The position numbers and the translations under genes were made by a program. From JAQVEM01 sp964595565 (lineage in GTDB: Bacteria; Actinomycetota; Humimicrobiia; Humimicrobiales; Humimicrobiaceae), in NCBI GenBank assembly GCA_964595565.1, contig CAZQQX010000002.1, forward strand, positions 1 to 64,000: 64,000 nucleotides of DNA, given 5' to 3'. This document shows positions 1 through 8,418 of this stretch, in pieces. Every line of letters begins with the position of its first letter. Position 1 is the stretch's first letter. The notes under the pieces are model-generated. The model was not told the DNA's origin. It did no database searches and worked only from the letters and a program-made list of their open reading frames with translations.

Positions 1-2044
1 ATTTCCCGGGCTTGGCCAAAATTGAAGTCGGTATATTTATTTTTCCTATATCATGAATCTTTGCCGCAGTCTCTATTCCTTCAATTCTTTCCCTGCTAAG
101 ACCAAGCTCTTTTGCTATATATACCGATAACTTTGAAACCCTTTTCTGGTGACCTGAAACATAGGGATCCCTGGTTTCCACAAGTGTCGCCAGGGCATTT
201 ATAATATCATTGAGTGTTTTTTTAATCTTATCGTAACTTATTTTTAAATTGCTCTCCATTGATTTATGTACTGTCAGGTCAACCCAGTTTATTATTAAAT
301 ATTTTAAATTCCCATCACTGTATGCCGCTTTTGCATTTATCTTAACCCATAATTTCTTCCCTTTCTTATTGATTAAGAGAATTTCACTCTCGTTAAAACC
401 TTTTTTAAATGCCTTTTTAAGAATATTAAAAATTTTATCCTCTGACTCTTTAGGCCACCACGGGTATGGTGGTTTTTTACCCAGAATCGAGCCTGACTTA
501 ATACCAACAAGATTTTCCAGCGCTTTATTTACATATTTTATGGAGGCATCGGGATTTATCACCAGTAAAGGGTTGGGGGAATTTTCTATTAAACCTGCAC
601 TAAATTCCTCGCTATCTTTTAATAACTTTTCCGCCCGCTTCTCCCTGGTCAAATCATCGTACACCGATACAATCTCGCCTGAACCCAGACTATAAACATA
701 ATTACGCCTCCACCCCGAAATCCTGTTATCTTTGTAAAAACTAATGGGGTGTTTTTCGGGTTTACCGGTTTTATAAACTCTTTTAAAAACATCATAAAGT
801 CCAAATTCTTTTACTGCCGGGAAAACTTCCAAAACTCTCCTTCCAACAACATCTTCTTTCTTAATATCCTCTATTTTTTCTGCAGCCTTATTAAAATCAC
901 TTATTATAAAATCTTTTCCACCATCTTTTGCTTCATAGACTGCTACCCCGCTGCTCATGTTGTTAAAAAGATTTCTGAGTTTTTTTTCGCTTGATTTCAT
1001 ACTACTAAAAGATTGCATTTCCAGAGTGATGTCCCTGAAGCTCTCAACAATCTCGGTAATCCTGCCCTCATTATTTATTACGGGAGTTGCACTCAGCGAA
1101 TAAAATTTTTTATCATTATTTTTATTTTCCCTTTCTATGAGTCTGGTAACATATTTTTCACCGTTTAAAATTCTTTTAAGTATGCATCTTTTCGTATGGC
1201 ATTCAGGCAATTCTAAAATTTCATAGCACTTCTTTCCTGTAATTCCCGCTGCCTTCATACTGACCAAATCAGTAAATGACTTATTAACTTTAAGGACCTC
1301 AAAATTTTTGCTTATAACCCTCATCCCATCTAGGGCTGAATTAAAAATCTGATCTATTTCACTAAAGCCTTCTCTCAGCCTGATTTCCATTTTTTTTCTT
1401 TCAATTACCGTAACCATCTGTTCCGATATAGTTTTTAATCTCTCAAGATCAAAATCGGTGAATTCCTTTTTCCCCGATATATCAATCAAGCCTATGACAT
1501 CTTTATCTGCAACGAGCGGGGTAATCATAACTGATTTTATGCTCAGAATCTTATATAATCGGGATACAAGTTTTATAATAGCTTTTTTAAAGAATTTTTT
1601 ATTTTCCGGTAAAGCATTTGCAAATTCTACAATTATCTTTTTTATTTCTGTATCATTATTTATAATTACCGGCCTTTTATCCTTTATTATTTGATAATAA
1701 TAGCTGCCCTTTCCCAGTGGGAGCCTGACCCGGGGTATTTTAATTTTAATTAACTGCTCAATCTTCTTCCTTTTTACTGAAGGAACATTGAGATTCTGTA
1801 AATCAAGATATTTTTTATCTGCACTCAGCAGATACAGAGCTATACCGGAACCATAAAATAATTTCTTTGTCTTTTTAGATATAACACCGGTTATTTCTTC
1901 CAGACTCTTACCCTTATTTAAAGCAATGTTTACAGAATTTATAAGCTCAAGATTCTCAACTTCTTTATTAATTTCATTCTCGTCAATTTCTTTTTCTTCG
2001 GCTGCTTTAGTAGAATCTTTTTTTAGTTTCATCATCTTCCCCAT
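1..2044 (-). CDS. GAF-PAS-PAS-PAS-HD-GYP type signalling protein (3' end outside window)
   Basis: The gene is read from about 2044 down to base 1 and runs off the window, so only about 680 N-terminal residues are visible. An N-terminal GAF-like sensor region (about residues 20-200) is followed by three PAS-like modules (ending in phrases such as FRDITLE, YDDLTRE and VDLTVHK), then the start of an HD domain with TRDPYVSGH, a QKRVSKLS helix and the metal-binding motif IHDIGKI. HD domains of this arrangement are usually HD-GYP cyclic-di-GMP phosphodiesterases; the GYP motif would lie outside the window. No membrane segment or signal peptide is visible, so it is probably a cytosolic sensor. In-frame ATGs lie at 2044, 2035 and 2032, none with a well-placed ribosome binding site. 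I infer a signal-dependent c-di-GMP hydrolase; the ligand is unknown. Confidence 0.85.
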   Translation of the reverse strand, partial: MGKMMKLKKDSTKAAEEKEIDENEINKEVENLELINSVNIALNKGKSLEEITGVISKKTKKLFYGSGIALYLLSADKKYLDLQNLNVPSVKRKKIEQLIKIKIPRVRLPLGKGSYYYQIIKDKRPVIINNDTEIKKIIVEFANALPENKKFFKKAIIKLVSRLYKILSIKSVMITPLVADKDVIGLIDISGKKEFTDFDLERLKTISEQMVTVIERKKMEIRLREGFSEIDQIFNSALDGMRVISKNFEVLKVNKSFTDLVSMKAAGITGKKCYEILELPECHTKRCILKRILNGEKYVTRLIERENKNNDKKFYSLSATPVINNEGRITEIVESFRDITLEMQSFSSMKSSEKKLRNLFNNMSSGVAVYEAKDGGKDFIISDFNKAAEKIEDIKKEDVVGRRVLEVFPAVKEFGLYDVFKRVYKTGKPEKHPISFYKDNRISGWRRNYVYSLGSGEIVSVYDDLTREKRAEKLLKDSEEFSAGLIENSPNPLLVINPDASIKYVNKALENLVGIKSGSILGKKPPYPWWPKESEDKIFNILKKAFKKGFNESEILLINKKGKKLWVKINAKAAYSDGNLKYLIINWVDLTVHKSMESNLKISYDKIKKTLNDIINALATLVETRDPYVSGHQKRVSKLSVYIAKELGLSRERIEGIETAAKIHDIGKINIPTSILAKPGK

Positions 2045-2193
2045 TCAATTACAGAGAATAAAACATATTTTTTATTAACAATTGTTTATTTACAATATAA
2101 TACAAAAAACCTTTTTCTTGTATTATAGCTTATTTTTATGATTTATAAAGTTTGGGCAATTTCACTAAAACTTAACTCACAATTAAAATCCTT
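2045..2193. other. Intergenic AT-rich stretch with an inverted repeat
   Basis: Between yraN and the HD-GYP gene lies an AT-rich spacer. ATAATACAA at 2097-2105 and its complement TTGTATTAT at 2118-2126 form a perfect 9-bp inverted repeat. It has no G+C-rich stem, so it is a poor terminator; its minus-strand arm contains TATAAT at 2126-2121, which could equally be a -10 box for the HD-GYP gene, although no good -35 is seen. Confidence 0.3.
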
Positions 2194-2628
2194 TTAAAAC
2201 GCGTCTTCTATGTGCTCAATTTTTATATTCACGCCATCATTTAAGATTTTGGGCACGATTACTTCTGACATATAGTTTCTTTCATTAAAGAGTTTTTTTA
2301 CCATATTCCTGTTTATTATTATAGAAATAACACCAAAACCCGGATTAAATAATAAGAGTTTCTTTTTCGTTATATACAAACTGGCCAATTTTCTTATTCG
2401 TGCAATCTTTATTTTATTTATCGCTTCAACAGGGTACCCGTAACCAAGCCCTGTCCTGGTTTTAACTTCAAAAAAAACTAAATCCCCATCCTTTTTTGCT
2501 ATTATATCTATTTCCCCGTATCTATTCCTGTAATTCCTTTCTAATATAAAATACCCTTTTTCTTCAACATATCTACAGGCAATAAGTTCTCCGATTTCTC
2601 CGGTAAATTTTTTGTTAAAACTGCTAAC
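2194..2628 (-). CDS. yraN: YraN family (UPF0102) nuclease-fold protein, no canonical start codon
   Basis: The reading frame from 2628 to 2194 encodes about 144 residues with the YraN core: TGEIGELIACRYVEEKGY, ILERNYRNRYGEIDIIA and VFFEVKTRTGLGYG. The GEIDIIA and EVKTR residues match the restriction-endonuclease-like fold of this family; its cellular role is poorly known. It follows rnhB directly, the usual neighbourhood. The frame opens just after an in-frame TAA at 2631-2629 and contains no ATG, GTG or TTG before the conserved N-terminal residues. A possible ribosome site (AGGGG) sits about 8 bases before the first codon after the stop, GTT. Non-AUG initiation, a +1 shift out of rnhB (the frames overlap by a few bases), or a sequence error are all possible. 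Family assignment is firm; start is unresolved. Confidence 0.8.
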   Translation of the reverse strand, partial: VSSFNKKFTGEIGELIACRYVEEKGYFILERNYRNRYGEIDIIAKKDGDLVFFEVKTRTGLGYGYPVEAINKIKIARIRKLASLYITKKKLLLFNPGFGVISIIINRNMVKKLFNERNYMSEVIVPKILNDGVNIKIEHIEDAF

Positions 2629-3247
2629 TTAAAACACCCCTAAAAGACATTCTGTGTATCATTGAAGGACCAAATTTTTGTAGAGACAACAGATGCTGTC
2701 TTGTGCCATAACCTTTATTATTCTCAAATCCATATTCAGGGTAATATTTTGACAGTTTTAGCATAATATCATCTCTTATCACTTTGGCCATTATAGAGGC
2801 GGCAGCAATGGAAACGCTTAAACTATCGCCTTTAATAATCTGTAAATATTTTACATCCATTTTTGCATTTACAAAATCTGCGAGAATAATATCCGGCTTT
2901 ATCTTTAAACTTCCTATTGCTTTTTCAAATGCCACTACATTTGCTTTATTTATGGATAGACTGTCGATTTCACCTGAAGAAATTTTAACTGCGGACCAGC
3001 ACAGGCAATTTTTAATAATTTCTTTAAAAATAAATCTTCTTTTTGCTTCAGTCAGTTTCTTTGAATCATTTATGTCTTCTATCATCATTTTTTTTCTATC
3101 CATTATAACAGCTGCCGCGACCAGTGGACCGGCAAGTGAGCCCCTTCCGGCCTCATCAACTCCGGCTATTTTCTCATAACCATCTATATACAGTTCATTC
3201 TCATATCTGGATATATTTATAATTCTTTTTGTTTCCCTGAATTCCAT
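2624..3247 (-). CDS. rnhB: Ribonuclease HII
   Basis: Cleaves the RNA strand of RNA-DNA hybrids and excises misincorporated ribonucleotides in the cytoplasm. The 207-residue protein has the family landmarks: AGVDEAGRGSLAGP near residue 28 with the catalytic Asp-Glu pair, NDSKKLTEAKR, an Asp in ILADFVNA, and KGDSLSVSIAAASIMAKV followed by RDD. Length is normal. It lies 12 bases after lepB and runs into yraN, as in many bacteria, so it is probably co-transcribed with the rplS-lepB segment. Confidence 0.96.
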   Translation of the reverse strand: MEFRETKRIINISRYENELYIDGYEKIAGVDEAGRGSLAGPLVAAAVIMDRKKMMIEDINDSKKLTEAKRRFIFKEIIKNCLCWSAVKISSGEIDSLSINKANVVAFEKAIGSLKIKPDIILADFVNAKMDVKYLQIIKGDSLSVSIAAASIMAKVIRDDIMLKLSKYYPEYGFENNKGYGTRQHLLSLQKFGPSMIHRMSFRGVLS

Positions 3248-3259
3248 TGTTAAAAAAAA

Positions 3260-3805
3260 TTACCACCTTGACGGCGGCCAGTAAATTGCCAGGAATTTCC
3301 CGAATATGCTTTCCTCTTGAATTGTTCCGAAAAATCTACTATCAAAACTATTATTACGATTATCCCCCATCACAAAAACTTCATTATCTCCCACAACTAC
3401 TGTCTGGTTAAGATAAGATATATTACTGTCAGGGGGCAAATAATTTTCAACAATTTTTCCACCATTTATATAAATTTCACCTTCTGAGGTCAGGGTAATC
3501 TCGTCTCTCTCTATCGCAATAACCCTCTTGACCAGGTCCTTATTATCTATAGGTGAGTTAAAGGCTACAATATCTCCCCTGCTAACAGTTTTAAATTTAT
3601 ATGTGATTTTATTTATTAGAACTTTATCCCCTACCCTAAGGGTTGGTTCCATTGAAGGAGTCGGGACAGCAAAAGGCTCAATTATAAAAACTCTGATTAA
3701 AGTGGCTGATATTACTGCAATTAATATGACAATTCCATAAATTAGAAATTCTTTAAAAATTTTTTTATTCCTGCCGGTACTGGTTTCTTTATCTTTGATA
3801 GACAT
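3260..3805 (-). CDS. lepB: Signal peptidase I
   Basis: Removes signal peptides from exported proteins at the outer face of the membrane. The 181-residue protein has one N-terminal membrane segment (about residues 20-42) and the serine/lysine dyad: Ser51 in PTPSMEPTLRVGD and Lys93 in DLVKRVIAI, followed by the conserved GDNRNNSFDSRFFG box. It lies 34 bases downstream of rplS and 12 bases upstream of rnhB, the classic rplS-lepB-rnhB arrangement of Gram-positive lineages. Confidence 0.96.
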   Translation of the reverse strand: MSIKDKETSTGRNKKIFKEFLIYGIVILIAVISATLIRVFIIEPFAVPTPSMEPTLRVGDKVLINKITYKFKTVSRGDIVAFNSPIDNKDLVKRVIAIERDEITLTSEGEIYINGGKIVENYLPPDSNISYLNQTVVVGDNEVFVMGDNRNNSFDSRFFGTIQEESIFGKFLAIYWPPSRW

Positions 3806-3839
3806 TAATTTTAATACAAGTGGATATATTTATTTAAAC

Positions 3840-4181
3840 TTATTTAAATTTAATTTTTGACTTTTTACCTATTTTATCCCTGAGATAATATAACCTTGAC
3901 CGTCTTACTATTCCTTCCCCTGTTTTTTCAACAGACTGAATTACCGGTGAATTTATAAGAAAAGTCCTCTCAACTCCTACTCCATTAAAGGAAATTTTTC
4001 TCACCGTGAATGTCTTATTTATTCCGGACCCTTTCATTCTTATCACAATACCCTCAAGAATCTGGATCCTGTCCTTATTTTCTTCGCTGATTTTTATTTT
4101 GACCTTTACTTTATCACCTGACTTAAAATCAGTTATGTCACTCCGTAAATATCTTCTTTCCAGTTTATCTAGTTTATTCAT
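3840..4181 (-). CDS. rplS: 50S ribosomal protein L19
   Basis: Large-subunit protein at the 30S-50S interface. The 113-residue product has the L19 pattern: FKSGDKVKVKIKI, RIQILEGIVIRMKGSG, FTVRKISFNGVGVERTFLI and the basic C-terminal KTGEGIVRRSRLYYLR. Length is typical. It follows trmD after a 67-base AT-rich spacer and belongs to the rpsP-khpA-rimM-trmD-rplS ribosomal cluster. Confidence 0.97.
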   Translation of the reverse strand: MNKLDKLERRYLRSDITDFKSGDKVKVKIKISEENKDRIQILEGIVIRMKGSGINKTFTVRKISFNGVGVERTFLINSPVIQSVEKTGEGIVRRSRLYYLRDKIGKKSKIKFK

Positions 4182-4248
4182 TTTATTCCCCAGCCTGTCT
4201 ATTTCTATTTCACTTTTATACTAATAAAACCAAACAAATATAATTAAT

Positions 4249-4950
4249 TTAATACTCTTTGTCAAATAAATCCGGCCTTTTTATTCTGGTTATCCTCCCG
4301 GACTCCTCTTTTCTCCATTTTTTAACACTCTCATGATTTCCGCTTAAAAGAATTTCGGGTACACCCATGCCCTTAAAAACCCGGGGTCTTGTATACTGCG
4401 GATGATCAAGTAAATTATTCTCAAAAGATTCTACTTTTAGGGACTCCTCTTTCCCAACCACTCCCGGCAACAGTCTTATCACGCCATCTATTATTATCAT
4501 GGCTGGAATCTCACCGCCGGTTAATATATAATCTCCCACTGAAATTTCAAAATCAACCAGTAAATCTATTACCCTCTGGTCTACCCCTTCATATCTTCCA
4601 CAAATAAATATTATATTTTCAAGCCCCGAAAAATACTTTAATTTGCCCTGCACTAGTTTATCTCCGGAAGCTGACAGCAATATAACCTTTTGCCTGCTTT
4701 TATTTTTAACCTTATTATTTTTCTTAATAAAATTAACAGCATTATATATTGGTCCCGGCATCAATATCATTCCGGGTCCGCCACCGAATGGCCTGTCATC
4801 TACCCTGCCGTGCTTATCCTCAGAAAAATCCCTTAAATCATATACATTAAGCTCGCAAATATTTTTTTTGAAAGCTTCTTTTATGACCCCAAAATTAACA
4901 ATGCTATCAAATATCTTCGGGAAAATGGTTACAATATCTATTATCAACAT
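4249..4950 (-). CDS. trmD: tRNA (guanine-N1-)-methyltransferase TrmD
   Basis: Uses S-adenosylmethionine to methylate G37 next to the anticodon of tRNAs reading CUN, CCN and CGG codons, preventing +1 frameshifts. The 233-residue sequence shows the trefoil-knot SPOUT motifs DDRPFGGGPGM, ICGRYEGVDQRV, DYILTGGEIPAM and DHPQYTRP. Length is normal. It sits between rimM and rplS in the conserved cluster, 29 bases after rimM. Confidence 0.97.
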   Translation of the reverse strand: MLIIDIVTIFPKIFDSIVNFGVIKEAFKKNICELNVYDLRDFSEDKHGRVDDRPFGGGPGMILMPGPIYNAVNFIKKNNKVKNKSRQKVILLSASGDKLVQGKLKYFSGLENIIFICGRYEGVDQRVIDLLVDFEISVGDYILTGGEIPAMIIIDGVIRLLPGVVGKEESLKVESFENNLLDHPQYTRPRVFKGMGVPEILLSGNHESVKKWRKEESGRITRIKRPDLFDKEY

Positions 4951-4979
4951 TCTAAAACCAAAAATACTTATTTATAAAT

Positions 4980-5522
4980 TTAAATATATTCAGGAATCCT
5001 TTTTAATATTATTTTCCTGGCCTTTAAATTAATAGTATCAACATAATCCTTTATAACCGGAATATAGAAAATATTATTCTTAGCATCTGAAATATTTAAT
5101 TTTTTATTATTTATTTCTACTATCAGGATATCATTGGCACCGGATTTTTCTACATCTATAACTGTGCCAATAAAGATATTGCTTTCCGTATAGACCTTAC
5201 ATCCTATTATATCATCCGTCCAGTATTGATTTTCATCAAGTTCGGGACTACTGCCTTCACCGCGGAAAATACCCGTCCCTTTTAACTTCCCTGCATGGTT
5301 CCTGTTATTTATGCTTTTAAATTTAATTAATGAATAGAGCCTGTTTTTTTTTGACTTCACTAACCTGACACTTTCGACTTCTACTGCTCTGGTACACTTC
5401 TCATCAAAAAAAAATATATCTCCTTTTTTAATAGTTTTGGGATAATCAGTAAGCAATTCCACCACTACTTCTCCCTTTACACCATGTGCCTTACTAATTA
5501 TCCCAATTAATCTTGCATCCAC
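4980..5522 (-). CDS. rimM: Ribosome maturation factor RimM
   Basis: Assists assembly of the head of the 30S subunit by binding S19. The 180-residue protein begins LIGIISKAHGVKGEVVV, the standard RimM N-terminal barrel, and its second half is a PRC-barrel (ENQYWTDDIIGCKVYTE and GANDILIVE, ending IPVIKDYVDTINL). A short Ser/Glu-rich stretch joins the halves. Position between khpA and trmD is the conserved one. Confidence 0.94.
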   Translation of the reverse strand: MDARLIGIISKAHGVKGEVVVELLTDYPKTIKKGDIFFFDEKCTRAVEVESVRLVKSKKNRLYSLIKFKSINNRNHAGKLKGTGIFRGEGSSPELDENQYWTDDIIGCKVYTESNIFIGTVIDVEKSGANDILIVEINNKKLNISDAKNNIFYIPVIKDYVDTINLKARKIILKRIPEYI

Positions 5523-5592
5523 ATTTAAACCCAGTATTTACCGCTACTTATTTCTTTTAAATAAGTTTAACTATATTTATTATTTTAAATTA

Positions 5593-5826
5593 TCAATCCA
5601 TAATTTTTACAATAGAAGACTTACCCCTCTTAGCAGATGCCGCTCTCATTACAACCCTCAGAGCATTTGCGGTTCTTCCCTTTTTACCAATTACTTTTCC
5701 CAGATCATCTTCCGCAACTTTCAGTTTAAAAATTACTGTTTTGTCATCTTCCTCCTCTTCAATAATTTCAACATTATCCGGGCTGTCAACCAGCTCTTTT
5801 ACCATGTACTCCAGTAGTTCTTTCAC
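5593..5826 (-). CDS. khpA: KH-domain RNA-binding protein KhpA
   Basis: A single-KH-domain protein of 77 residues with the signature GKVIGKKGRTANALR preceding MRAASAKRGK. KhpA-type proteins bind RNA broadly and in several Gram-positive bacteria work with KhpB in cell-division and translation control; that function is carried over from the family. It is 28 bases after rpsP and 70 bases before rimM, the usual position. Confidence 0.93.
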   Translation of the reverse strand: MKELLEYMVKELVDSPDNVEIIEEEEDDKTVIFKLKVAEDDLGKVIGKKGRTANALRVVMRAASAKRGKSSIVKIMD

Positions 5827-5854
5827 TATTTACCTCCAGTTTTAATTGTAATAA

Positions 5855-6100
5855 CTACTTTCTTAAACCAATTTTATCAAAAAGTTTCTGAACTGTATCC
5901 GTAGGTTTTGCACCTTTCTTTATCCATTCAAGAGCTTTCTCTCTGTCAACTTCTATCTTTGATGGATCACTTTTGGGATCATACAATCCAATTTTTTCAA
6001 TGAACCTCCCATCTCTGGGTGACCTGGAATCTGCAACTATAATTCTATAAAAGGGTTTCTTTTTCGCGCCCATTCTTGTCAATCTGATCTTTACACTCAA
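5855..6100 (-). CDS. rpsP: 30S ribosomal protein S16
   Basis: Small-subunit assembly protein of 81 residues containing VKIRLTRMGAKKKPFYRI, ADSRSPRDGRFIE and LYDPKSDP. An in-frame ATG exists at 6118, but a strong GGAGGT at 6112-6107 lies six bases before a TTG at 6100. Initiation there gives the standard S16 N-terminus (M)SVKIRL, so the TTG is chosen as the start. Confidence 0.95.
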   Translation of the reverse strand: MSVKIRLTRMGAKKKPFYRIIVADSRSPRDGRFIEKIGLYDPKSDPSKIEVDREKALEWIKKGAKPTDTVQKLFDKIGLRK

Positions 6101-6186
6101 TCCATAACCTCCAAACATTCATATAGATAGCTTTATGCTTTCATAATTATATATTTTTCTCTAAAACTTGCAAAATATTTTTTTAT

Positions 6187-7515
6187 TTAAAGATTACCTA
6201 AAGGTAACCCGAATTTCCCTTTCATCCCGGAAAATTGTTTCAACAGCTGCTTCGTTTTACTGAATTGCTTTAGCAGTCTATTAATCTCGGATACTGAACA
6301 GCCGCACCCGACTGCAATTCTTTTTTTTCTGCTGCCTCCTATTATATGCGGTTTCTTTCTTTCCTCCGGAGTCATTGAATTGATTATAGCCTCTATCCTG
6401 ACAAGATAAGAATCGTCTACACTCACATTTTTAAATAGCTTATTTTTATTTGCAATGGGCAGCATGGAAAAAATCTTATCCATCGAACCCATTTTTTTTA
6501 TACTTCTTAACTGGTTTAAAAAATCCTCAAAATTCAATTCATCTCTATAAATTTTTTCTTCAAATCTCTTCGCTTCCTTTTCGCTAACCGCCTTTTCTGC
6601 TTTCTCGGCCAGCGTTAAAATGTCCCCCATCCCCAGTATTCTTGAAGCAATTCTTTCAGGATAAAATATATCAAAATCATCAACTTTCTCCCCGTTTGAT
6701 ATAAACTTTATTGGTTTTTTAACTATGTAATATACTGATAATGCTGCACCTCCCCTTGTATCACTGTCTAATTTAGTCAGAATTACCCCATCATATTCAA
6801 CACTCTGGTTAAAACCGCAGGCAATGTTTACTGCCTGCTGCCCGGTCATAGAATCAAGTACCAGATATATCTCATGGGGTTTAATTTTCTTTCTTATGTT
6901 TATAATCTCATCCATCATAACCTTATCAATCTGTAACCTGCCCGCTGTATCAATTATAATCAGGTCACTGCCTGATTTTTTGAATGATTCCACTCCTCTT
7001 ACCGATATATCTACCGGGTCGGAATTACTATCAGAAAATACTTCTATACCGAGGTTTTTTGCCATATCCTCTATCTGCAATACCGCTGCCGGCCTGTATA
7101 TGTCTGCTGCAACTATTGATACTTTTTTCTGGAACTTATTTTTTACAAAATTAGCCAGTTTTATAACTGCAGAAGTTTTTCCGGAACCCTGTAATCCTAT
7201 CATCATCATTATAGTGGGACCCCCGGAAGCAAAATTAATACCCCCGCTACCGGAGCCGAGCATTTTAATAATTTCTTCATTCACTATCTTTACTACCTGC
7301 TGGTATGGGGTCAGACTCTCAAGTACTTCTTCACCTGCTGCTTTAGACTTAACATTCTCTAAAAATTCTTTAACCACTTTAAAATTAACATCCGCTTCCA
7401 GCAGGGCAAGCTTAATTTCCCTTAAAGCAATATCCAGGTCACCGGGGCTTAATTTACCTTTATTTCTTATTCTGTAAAATAAATCTTCAAATTTAGCTGT
7501 CAGCGAATCAAACAT
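6187..7515 (-). CDS. ffh: Signal recognition particle protein Ffh (SRP54)
   Basis: GTPase that binds signal sequences on nascent chains with 4.5S RNA and delivers them to FtsY. The 442 residues comprise an N domain (1-90), the G domain with GLQGSGKT (107-114), DTAGR (189-193) and TKLD (247-250), and the M domain with the SRP-RNA-binding stretch around KKRIAVGCGCSVSEINRLLKQF. The RNA-binding loop, usually GSG-T-SV, reads GCGCSV here, and the C-terminal tail is short and Met-poor. The gene lies 86 bases upstream of rpsP and 30 bases after ftsY; the small regulator gene ylxM often found here is absent. Confidence 0.96.
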   Translation of the reverse strand: MFDSLTAKFEDLFYRIRNKGKLSPGDLDIALREIKLALLEADVNFKVVKEFLENVKSKAAGEEVLESLTPYQQVVKIVNEEIIKMLGSGSGGINFASGGPTIMMMIGLQGSGKTSAVIKLANFVKNKFQKKVSIVAADIYRPAAVLQIEDMAKNLGIEVFSDSNSDPVDISVRGVESFKKSGSDLIIIDTAGRLQIDKVMMDEIINIRKKIKPHEIYLVLDSMTGQQAVNIACGFNQSVEYDGVILTKLDSDTRGGAALSVYYIVKKPIKFISNGEKVDDFDIFYPERIASRILGMGDILTLAEKAEKAVSEKEAKRFEEKIYRDELNFEDFLNQLRSIKKMGSMDKIFSMLPIANKNKLFKNVSVDDSYLVRIEAIINSMTPEERKKPHIIGGSRKKRIAVGCGCSVSEINRLLKQFSKTKQLLKQFSGMKGKFGLPLGNL

Positions 7516-7545
7516 TTTAATAAACCTCTTAGTAAAAAACTTTAA

Positions 7546-8418
7546 TCAGGAAAATAATGAATTAGCAAACTCTACCGGATCAAAATAACATATATTCTCC
7601 AGACTTTCACCATCTGTGACCATTTTAACTGGTAAATTTAAATCATTTTTTATAGTTAAAACTATTCCGCCCTTTGAAGTACTGTCAGTTTTAGTAAGAA
7701 TTATTCCTGTCAGACCAAGAGAGTTATTAAATAACTCGGCCTGATTTTTTGCATTCTGACCCGTTGTTGAATCAATAACCAGCAGTATTTCATCAACACC
7801 TCGCCTGATTCTTCCTTCTATTACTTTTTTTATTTTCTTTAATTCCTCCATAAGATTATGAGAAGTCTGCATTCTTCCGGCAGTATCAATTATAACCACG
7901 TCAATATCCTTTGCTTTTGCTTTTTCTATACTATCATACACTACTGCACCCGGATCGGACAATTTCTGATGATAGACCATATCAATCCCCAGTTTATCTA
8001 CATAATATTGTATTTGCTCCACAGCAGCGGCCCTGTAAGTATCAGCTGCCGATATCAGTACTTTCTTACCATCATTTTTAAATAAATTAGCCATTTTGGC
8101 TACTGAAGTAGTCTTACCCGAACCGTTTACTCCCACAATCAGTAAGACTGTCGGGGGTACATCTGATGTATTTAATCGGCTACAACCATTTATTTCAAGA
8201 ATTTTTATAACCTGTTCTTTTATTAAAGCTTTTATTTCTTCGGGATTATTTACATTCTCACTATAGACATTACTTTTTACTTTATCCAGTATCCTGGTTA
8301 CAGTATCTATGCTTATATCATTTGCTATCATCTGTTCTTCCAGCTCTTCCCAGAATAATTTTTGACTGTCCCTGAATTTATTCCAGATATAACTTAAATT
8401 TTTAATCAGCTTTTGCAT
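7546..8418 (-). CDS. ftsY: Signal recognition particle receptor FtsY
   Basis: Membrane-associated GTPase that docks Ffh-ribosome complexes. The 290-residue protein has the NG core only: GVNGSGKT at 96-103, AADTYRAAAVEQ, DTAGR at 178-182 and TKTD at 242-245. The acidic N-terminal A domain of enterobacterial FtsY is missing, as in many Gram-positives. Its start overlaps the end of smc by 17 bases, so the two are translationally linked. Confidence 0.96.
   Translation of the reverse strand: MQKLIKNLSYIWNKFRDSQKLFWEELEEQMIANDISIDTVTRILDKVKSNVYSENVNNPEEIKALIKEQVIKILEINGCSRLNTSDVPPTVLLIVGVNGSGKTTSVAKMANLFKNDGKKVLISAADTYRAAAVEQIQYYVDKLGIDMVYHQKLSDPGAVVYDSIEKAKAKDIDVVIIDTAGRMQTSHNLMEELKKIKKVIEGRIRRGVDEILLVIDSTTGQNAKNQAELFNNSLGLTGIILTKTDSTSKGGIVLTIKNDLNLPVKMVTDGESLENICYFDPVEFANSLFS

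Noticed and set aside
249..695. 148-codon plus-strand ORF at the window start
   Set aside because: Opposite the PAS/HD-GYP gene, whose domain motifs are clear on the minus strand.
2097..2126. Inverted repeat as a rho-independent terminator
   Set aside because: The stem is almost wholly A+T and lacks a U-tract directly after it in the yraN direction.
6824..7477. 217-codon plus-strand ORF opposite ffh
   Set aside because: It is antisense to a complete Ffh frame, has no family features, and reflects the low stop frequency opposite AT-rich coding sequence.
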